Origin: Acidimicrobiia bacterium | GTDB taxonomy: Bacteria; Actinomycetota; Acidimicrobiia; Spongiisociales; ZC4RG35 | NCBI GenBank assembly: GCA_015488325.1 | Contig: WFOA01000125.1 | Span: 1 to 38,149, forward strand | Direction: 5' to 3' | DNA length: 38,149 nucleotides | Shown here: positions 33,071-38,149 of the stretch, piece after piece | How the letters are laid out: each line of letters starts with the position of its first letter | Position numbering within the stretch: position 1 is the first letter of the stretch | Translations under genes and position numbers: made by a program | The notes under the pieces: model-generated | The model's input: the letters and a program-made list of their open reading frames with translations, nothing else | What the model was told of the DNA's origin: nothing | The model's database searches: none

Positions 33071-35589
33071 GCCTCATCGACTTCTTCGCCGGCCGACCGT
33101 TCCCTCCTGATCCGTTCCAGGAGCAGGCCGCCAAGGCACTCGAGGCCGGGCATTCGGTGGTGGTGACGGCCCCCACCGGGGCGGGCAAGACCCTGGTGGC
33201 CGAGGCGGCGATCCACCTGGCCGTCGAGGCCGGGCGGCGGGCCTTCTACACGACACCGATCAAAGCCCTGTCGAACCAGAAGTTCGGTGATCTCGTCGCA
33301 GAGCACGGCTCGGGCTCGGTCGGGCTGCTCACCGGCGACAACGTCGTCAACGGCGACGCCCAGATCGTGGTGATGACCACCGAGGTCCTCCGCAACATGA
33401 TCTACGCCGACCGCCGCGCCCTCGACGACGTCGCCTTCGTGATCCTCGACGAAGTGCACTACCTCCAGGACCCCCTCCGGGGGGCGGTCTGGGAGGAGGT
33501 GCTCATCCACGCCCCCCAGACGGTGCGGTTCGTGTGCCTGTCAGCCACGATCGCCAACGCCGACGAGTTCGCCACATGGGTGAGGGAGCGTCGCGGCCCC
33601 ACCGAGCTGATCGTCGCCGAGGAGCGACCCGTCCCCCTCGAGGGCCTCTACATGATGGCCGACCGGTTCGGGCCGGAACACCTGCTGCTGCTCCCCACCT
33701 TCGTCCGACAGGAAGGACGCCTACGACCCAACCCGCGGATCGAACGTCTCCTCTCCGCCGGGGGTAGGCGGAGGTTCGCCACCCCCCGGCGCCTCGAAGT
33801 GGTGGAACGGCTCGCGGCCGACGGTCTCCTCCCCGTCATCTACTTCATCTTCTCCCGGGCCGGATGCGACGCCGCGGCGCTGCGGATCCTCGAGTCGGGC
33901 ATTCGGCTCACCACGCCCGAACAGCGTGAACGGGCCCGGGAAGTCGCCGAAGCCCGCACCGCCCACCTCGACGACGACGACCTCACCTCCCTCGGATATG
34001 GCAGGTGGCTGGCCACTTTGCAGGCCGGGGCGGCAGCCCATCACGCCGGGCTGATCCCCGCGTTCAAGGAGGCGGTGGAGGAGCTGTTCGCGTCGGGGGA
34101 CCTGCCGGTGGTGTTCGCCACCGAGACCCTCGCTCTGGGGATCAACATGCCCGCCCGCACCGTCGTGTTGGAGAGCCTCTCCAAGTTCGACGGGACCTCC
34201 CACCAGCTCCTCGAACCCGGCGACTACACCCAGCTCACCGGCCGGGCAGGACGGAGGGGCATCGACACGGTCGGATACGGCATCGTCCTCCATTCCCGGT
34301 TCGTCCCCTTCGACCAGGTGGCCCGGATCGCCTCGGTGGGAAGTCACCCCCTCCGGTCCTCGTTTCGGCCGACCTACAACATGGCGGCGAACCTGGTCGC
34401 CAACTACCCGCAGTCCCGCGCCGAAGAGATGCTGCGGGCGTCGTTCGCCCAGTTCCAACGCCGAAACGCCCGTCGACGTGCCGAACAGGCCCTGGAGGGA
34501 CTGGAGCGCCGCCTCGAAGAAGAGCTCGCCGACGCCCTCTGCGAACGGGGCTCGGTCGAAGAGTACGCCGAACTGCGGGCCGCCCGACACCCAGGTCGGG
34601 AGGACCTGGCGGCCGGTTTGCATCCCGGCGACGTGATCGAGGTTCCACAGGGCCCTCGGGCGGGGAGGTTCGTCGTCCTGCGGCGTCTCGGCCGAGGCGA
34701 CCGTGAACCCCGGGTGCTGGCGCTGTCCACCTCCGGGAAGGTCCACACCCTGGGTCCTCGCGAGCTCGTCCCCGGCACGGAGCGGGTCGGCGTGGTGGAC
34801 CTTCCCCGCCCCTACCGACGCAAGGATCGTCGGCTCGAACAGGAGCTCCTCCGACGCCTCCGGAGGATCCCCCGGCGACCGTCGCCACGGCGAGAGACCG
34901 GTCACATCGACCATCCGGTCGCGACCTGTCCGGACGCCGAAGCCCACCTGGGTGCACTCCGCCGAGCCCGGCGGACCGCCCGCCGTATCGAGCAGTTGCG
35001 AGCCGAGCTGGAAGCCTCAGACGGGGGACTGGTCGCAGAGTTCCGGAAGATCGAACGCCTCCTCGGAGACTGGGGCTACTTGGACGGATGGGCCCTCACC
35101 GATCGGGGACGGCGCCTCCGTTTCGTCTACAACGAAGCCGACCTGTTGGTCGCCGAATGCGTGGAACGGGGGCTGGCTTCGGGGCTCTCCGCCGAAGAGC
35201 TGGCAGCTCTCGTCTCCGTGTTCGTCTACGAGCCGAGGAAAGAAGGACCGGAGGCGGCAGAGCCCCCTACGGCGACGTTGGCGGGGCGGTGGCGGGCCGT
35301 CCAGGAGGTGTGGGAGGAGCTGACGGCGGACGAGCTCAGCCGTCGTCTGCCACCGACGCGGCGCCCCGAACCGGGTTTCATGGCGGCGGCCTACGACTGG
35401 GCGACGGGAGCTTCGTTGGAGGAGCTGGAGGCCGGATCCCTCGCCGTCGGGGATTTCGTGCGGGTCACCCGTCAGCTCGCCGACCTGCTCCGTCAACTCC
35501 GCGACGCCTACCCGGAACTGGCCGCCACCGCCCGGGCGGCCCTCGAGGCGGTCGATCGTGGTGTCGTCGCCGCTCAGGGGGTCGGATGA
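33067..35589 (+). CDS. helY: Ski2-like DEAD/DEAH-box RNA helicase (HelY type)
   Basis: Members of this family resemble yeast Mtr4/Ski2 and are thought to act in RNA unwinding or decay. The 840-residue product has Walker A APTGAGKT (35-42), DEVH (128-131), the SATIAN motif III, AAHHAGLIPAFKE, FATETLALGINMPARTVV and GRAGRRGID in domain 2, then a DSHCT-type C-terminal domain (VSVFVYEPRKE and FMAAAYDWATG). GTG 33067 overlaps the tatC stop by 4 bp; the much longer open reading upstream belongs to another frame over tatC. Position after tatC is the same as for mycobacterial helY. Confidence 0.92.
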   Translation: MSLIDFFAGRPFPPDPFQEQAAKALEAGHSVVVTAPTGAGKTLVAEAAIHLAVEAGRRAFYTTPIKALSNQKFGDLVAEHGSGSVGLLTGDNVVNGDAQIVVMTTEVLRNMIYADRRALDDVAFVILDEVHYLQDPLRGAVWEEVLIHAPQTVRFVCLSATIANADEFATWVRERRGPTELIVAEERPVPLEGLYMMADRFGPEHLLLLPTFVRQEGRLRPNPRIERLLSAGGRRRFATPRRLEVVERLAADGLLPVIYFIFSRAGCDAAALRILESGIRLTTPEQRERAREVAEARTAHLDDDDLTSLGYGRWLATLQAGAAAHHAGLIPAFKEAVEELFASGDLPVVFATETLALGINMPARTVVLESLSKFDGTSHQLLEPGDYTQLTGRAGRRGIDTVGYGIVLHSRFVPFDQVARIASVGSHPLRSSFRPTYNMAANLVANYPQSRAEEMLRASFAQFQRRNARRRAEQALEGLERRLEEELADALCERGSVEEYAELRAARHPGREDLAAGLHPGDVIEVPQGPRAGRFVVLRRLGRGDREPRVLALSTSGKVHTLGPRELVPGTERVGVVDLPRPYRRKDRRLEQELLRRLRRIPRRPSPRRETGHIDHPVATCPDAEAHLGALRRARRTARRIEQLRAELEASDGGLVAEFRKIERLLGDWGYLDGWALTDRGRRLRFVYNEADLLVAECVERGLASGLSAEELAALVSVFVYEPRKEGPEAAEPPTATLAGRWRAVQEVWEELTADELSRRLPPTRRPEPGFMAAAYDWATGASLEELEAGSLAVGDFVRVTRQLADLLRQLRDAYPELAATARAALEAVDRGVVAAQGVG

Positions 35590-36467
35590 CCGAGTGGGTG
35601 GTCCTCGTGAATCCCTGCGCCGGCCGCCGCCCTGTGTCGGTCGACGAGGTCGAAGAGGCGCTCGCCAGGGCCGGGGTGCGTTCCCGGGTCGAGAAGGTGG
35701 AGGGGATCGAGGCGATGCGCGACGCCGTGAGGGCCGTCGCGGCGTCGTCTGCCCGGCTGGCGGTCGTCGGTGGTGACGGAACCGTGAGCTTGACGGTCGA
35801 CACGCTCCTCGCCGCGAACAGCGGAGAGCCGCCCCTCGTGGGAGTGCTCCCGGCGGGGACCGGATGCGACCTCCTCCGCATGTTCGGGATCCCCCAGGAC
35901 CTGGAGGCGGCGGCCCGGCATCTGCACGGCGACGCCGACTACCTCCTCGACGTCGCTTGCATGGAAGGCGAGTGGGGACGCCGGCGGTTCGTCAACGTCG
36001 CCCAGGCGGGCGTCGGGGCGGCGGCTGCGGAGACGGCCCCCCGGCTTCCGCGGATGCTCGGTGCCGCCCGGTATTCGCTCGCCTTCGCCGCACGGCTTCC
36101 TCGCTTCCCCACCTGCGAGGTCACCCTCACCGGACCGGGATGGGAGTATCGAGGATCCGCCCTGGCGGTCATCTTCGCCAACGCCCAGTTCTTCGCCGGT
36201 GGGTGGAACGTGGCTCCGAAGGCGAGCATCGTCGACGGCCTGTTGGACGTGCAGGTGTTCGACGCGACGAAGACCGAAGCCCCCGGCCTCGTCCCGAAGA
36301 TCGTGAAAGGGGTCCACCTGGGACACCGGTCGGTGCGGCGGCGGAACCTGGGGGCGTTCCGTCTGGTCACCGACCTCCCGTGGCCGGTCGAAGTCGACGG
36401 TGACTACCTGGGGGCCACCCCCGTCACCGGCAGCGTCGACCCCGGCGCGGTACGGTTGAAGATCTGA
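35586..36467 (+). CDS. Diacylglycerol kinase-like lipid kinase (YegS/DagK family)
   Basis: The 293-residue protein has the catalytic-domain signature of the diacylglycerol/sphingosine/YegS lipid-kinase family: VLVNPCAGRRP (usually NPxSG), the ATP-binding VVGGDGTVSLTVDTLL, and LPAGTGCDLLRMFGIP. In most members the last motif reads GTGND or GTAND; here the Asn is Cys, which may alter nucleotide binding or define a subgroup. The later IFANAQFFAGGWNVAPKASIVDGLLDV and VEVDGDYLGATP match the second domain. ATG 35586 overlaps the helicase stop (ATGA). Lipid substrate is unknown. Confidence 0.85.
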   Translation: MTEWVVLVNPCAGRRPVSVDEVEEALARAGVRSRVEKVEGIEAMRDAVRAVAASSARLAVVGGDGTVSLTVDTLLAANSGEPPLVGVLPAGTGCDLLRMFGIPQDLEAAARHLHGDADYLLDVACMEGEWGRRRFVNVAQAGVGAAAAETAPRLPRMLGAARYSLAFAARLPRFPTCEVTLTGPGWEYRGSALAVIFANAQFFAGGWNVAPKASIVDGLLDVQVFDATKTEAPGLVPKIVKGVHLGHRSVRRRNLGAFRLVTDLPWPVEVDGDYLGATPVTGSVDPGAVRLKI

Positions 36468-36489
36468 CCGGAGAGCCCGCACACGCGCG

Positions 36490-36495
36490 TATACT
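36490..36495 (+). promoter_or_regulatory. -10 box TATACT upstream of the DUF4193 gene
   Basis: TATACT ends 25 nt before ATG 36521 in the 53-bp gap after the lipid-kinase gene. Confidence 0.5.
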
Positions 36496-36520
36496 CCCGC
36501 CGCCCGACATCGAACGGCCC

Positions 36521-36919
36521 ATGACCACCGAACCGGATCCAAGCGACATCGACATGGTCGACCCGGAGCTCGAAGACGAGCTCGAAGAAGACGCCCTCGT
36601 CGAGGACGAGTACGTTGCCGACGTCGACGAGCTCGACGTGGAGATCGACGACGAGGTCGCCGCCGACGAGGAGGCCGACGAGGCCCTCGACGAGCTCGAG
36701 GCGGAAGAGCTCGAGCTGTTGGAGGAGGAGATCACCGAGACCCTCCCCGTCGACGAGGTCGAAGAGCTACGGGCGATCCGGCGCGAAGAGCTCACCATGA
36801 ACGTGGACGCCGAGTCGCCCCGGGAAGACGAGTTCGTCTGCCAGTCGTGTTTCCTGGTGAAGCGGATCAGCCAGCTCGCCAACCGGCGGAAGATGATCTG
36901 CACCGACTGTGCGCTCTGA
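36521..36919 (+). CDS. DUF4193 zinc-ribbon protein with extremely acidic N-terminus
   Basis: The C-terminal part, DEFVCQSCFLVKRISQLA then CTDC (Cys107, Cys110, Cys127, Cys130), matches the actinobacterial DUF4193 family, whose function is unknown. Before it, the first 83 residues contain no Lys or Arg and about half are Asp or Glu (42 by my count), giving a highly charged, probably disordered or helical acidic arm. Typical DUF4193 proteins are about 100 residues; this one has 132, the difference being in the acidic part. A TATACT box lies 25 nt upstream. It overlaps the next gene by 11 bp. Confidence 0.85.
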   Translation: MTTEPDPSDIDMVDPELEDELEEDALVEDEYVADVDELDVEIDDEVAADEEADEALDELEAEELELLEEEITETLPVDEVEELRAIRREELTMNVDAESPREDEFVCQSCFLVKRISQLANRRKMICTDCAL

Positions 36920-37640
36920 GCGGGTCGTTGTCGTCGTCCCGACGTACAACGAACGCGAGAACATCTCCCCTCTGGCCGCGTCGATCCGACTCCACGGCTA
37001 CCGGCTCCTGATCGTCGACGACGCATCCCCCGACGGCACCGGCGAGCTGGCGGACGCCCTGGCCTCGGCCGACGCGGGGATCGACGTGCTGCACCGAGCT
37101 CGAAAGGAGGGTCTCGGGCCCGCCTACGCAGCCGGGTTCGATCGGGCCCTGTCGGCAGACGCGGACGTGGTGGTCGAGATGGACGCCGATTTCTCCCACA
37201 GTCCCGCCGACCTGCCCCGGCTCGTTGCCGCCGTCGACGAAGGAGCCGACCTGGCGATCGGGTCCCGGTACGTTCCCGGGGGGGCGACGCCGGACTGGCC
37301 GCTCCTGCGGCGCTGGATCTCGCGGGGAGGGAACCTGTATGCGAGGGTGATGCTCGGCATCCCCGTACGGGACGCCACCGCCGGGTTTCGGGCCTACGCC
37401 GCCGACGCCCTGCGTGCGCTCTCCTACCGCACCGCCCAGGCGTCCGGATACGGGTTCCAGGTGGAGATGGCGTGGAGGGCGGTGCGCAGCGGCATGTCGG
37501 TGGTGGAGGTGCCGATCGTCTTCCGCGACCGGAGGCGGGGCCAGTCGAAGATGGGACCGGGGATCGTGCTCGAGGCGATGTGGCTGGTCACCCGATGGGG
37601 TGTCTCCCGTCGGATCCGAGAGCTAGCCTCCCGGCGATGA
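36909..37640 (+). CDS. Polyprenol-phosphate mannosyltransferase-like GT2 enzyme
   Basis: The 243-residue GT2 enzyme has VVVVPTYNERENI, IVDDASPDGTGE, VEMDADFSHSP (the DxD-type metal site), IGSRYVPGG and RDATAGFRAYAADAL, which together match Dpm1-type polyprenyl monophosphomannose synthases (Ppm1 catalytic domain). It would make polyprenol-phosphate-mannose, the donor used by GT87-type enzymes such as those at 2936 and 6577. GTG 36909 lies within the end of the DUF4193 gene (11-bp overlap). It lacks the membrane domain found in some Ppm1 proteins. Confidence 0.85.
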   Translation: MRSERVVVVVPTYNERENISPLAASIRLHGYRLLIVDDASPDGTGELADALASADAGIDVLHRARKEGLGPAYAAGFDRALSADADVVVEMDADFSHSPADLPRLVAAVDEGADLAIGSRYVPGGATPDWPLLRRWISRGGNLYARVMLGIPVRDATAGFRAYAADALRALSYRTAQASGYGFQVEMAWRAVRSGMSVVEVPIVFRDRRRGQSKMGPGIVLEAMWLVTRWGVSRRIRELASRR

Positions 37641-38116
37641 TCCCGGTCACCGTACGCCGCGCCACCCGGGCCGACGTGGAGCTCCTCACCGGGCTCTACC
37701 GGGCATTGGAGGAGGAGATGACGGCCCTGTCGGAGATGTGGGCCCTGGCCGACGGCCTCCCCGAACCCGTCGACGAGACCTTGGGGGAGTTGGCCTCCGC
37801 CGAGGAGACGGTGGTGCTCATCGGCGAGATCGACGGTGTCGGGGTCGGATTTATCGTCGCCCACGTCGCCGAGCTGGCCCCCCAGGCGAAGGGGGAGCGT
37901 CGCGGGGTCGTTCCCTACGTGTTCGTGGAACAGGCGGCTCGGGGGGTGGGGGTCGGCGAGATGCTGCTCGACCGGGCCCTCGACGAACTCCGCCGTCGGG
38001 GCATCAGGCGTTTCGACGCCCATGTGTTGCCGGGCCATCGCCTGGCGAAGAACTTCTTCGAGGCGGCGGGGTTCGCGGCCCGGTCCATCGTCATGTACCA
38101 CGAGGACGAACGATGA
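37637..38116 (+). CDS. GNAT-family N-acetyltransferase
   Basis: The 159-residue product has a GNAT core: VRRATRADVELLTGLYRALEEEM at the start, a central beta strand (VVLIGEIDGVGVGFIVAHV), the acetyl-CoA pyrophosphate-binding VEQAARGVGVGEMLLDRAL (R/Q-x2-G-x-G type), and FFEAAGFAARSIVMYH near the end. The substrate is unknown. ATG 37637 overlaps the mannosyltransferase stop (ATGA), and its own stop overlaps the next ATG, so it is part of the downstream operon. Confidence 0.85.
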   Translation: MIPVTVRRATRADVELLTGLYRALEEEMTALSEMWALADGLPEPVDETLGELASAEETVVLIGEIDGVGVGFIVAHVAELAPQAKGERRGVVPYVFVEQAARGVGVGEMLLDRALDELRRRGIRRFDAHVLPGHRLAKNFFEAAGFAARSIVMYHEDER

Positions 38117-38149
38117 AAGGCGAGCATCCGGTCCCCGGGGTGGGGGTGG
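38113..38149 (+). CDS. Start of a further gene, cut by the window end
   Basis: ATG 38113 overlaps the GNAT stop in an ATGA arrangement, like many junctions here, and opens the frame MKGEHPVPGVGV. Twelve codons are too few to assign a family; a Nudix-like N-terminus is one possibility. Confidence 0.4.
   Translation, partial: MKGEHPVPGVGV

Noticed and set aside
1-38149. CRISPR arrays, insertion sequences, integrase or attachment sites
   Set aside because: No spaced direct repeats, transposase or recombinase domains, or terminal inverted repeats were seen in either strand.

Overview
This 38.1 kb window comes from a high-GC actinobacterial chromosome. The Pup-proteasome locus, a DUF4193 protein, the order pafA-pafB-pafC-tatA-tatC-helicase (the order known from Mycobacterium tuberculosis) and the uvrC-rapZ-yvcK block all point to Actinomycetota. 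The TtuB/TtuA tRNA-thiolation pair and a CxxDxxC ferredoxin beside the proteasome suggest a deep-branching class such as Acidimicrobiia; that placement is inference. Almost all DNA is coding, and many genes overlap by 4 bp (ATGA or GTGA) or 8 bp, so long translationally coupled operons are likely. No CRISPR array, insertion sequence, phage or rRNA was seen. The only RNA gene is one tRNA-Leu(GAG).

Layout. 38-2875: uvrA. 2936-10764: a surface-glycan region with two GT87-like membrane glycosyltransferases, a further multi-pass membrane protein, an MBOAT acyltransferase interrupted by an in-frame TGA, its SGNH-type partner, a UDP-glucuronate decarboxylase and a SAM methyltransferase. 11095-17869: uvrC, rapZ, yvcK, pgk, tpiA, gpmA and secG, with whiA and gap missing from their usual place. 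17897-20832: tRNA-Leu, an MFS transporter and five small membrane proteins, one of only 31 residues. 20829-22758: a tRNA T-loop modification cassette (sulfur carrier, TtuA thiolase, TrmI m1A58 methyltransferase). 22776-31358: ferredoxin on the minus strand, then the complete Pup-proteasome system (ARC/Mpa, Dop, Pup, PrcB, PrcA, PafA) and the WYL regulators PafB and PafC. 31462-38149: a zinc ribbon, TatA/B, TatC, a Ski2-like helicase, a diacylglycerol-kinase-like protein, DUF4193, a polyprenol-phosphate mannosyltransferase-like enzyme, a GNAT and the start of another gene.

How the genes work together. PafA ligates Pup, Dop removes it, and ARC feeds pupylated proteins into the PrcAB core. Pup here ends in Gly-Gly-Glu, so it needs no deamidation. 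About 5 kb upstream lies a second, unrelated ubiquitin-fold carrier (TtuB-like) with residues after its Gly-Gly. The T-loop cassette would make s2U54 and m1A58, a pairing known from thermophiles.

The most notable observations are: (1) an in-frame TGA in an otherwise well-preserved MBOAT gene; (2) a recurrent TANNNT -10 box lying exactly 6 nt before a GTG start at four genes, which predicts leaderless mRNAs; (3) two different ubiquitin-like tagging systems close together, one with an unusual C-terminal tail; and (4) loss of whiA and gap from a conserved block.
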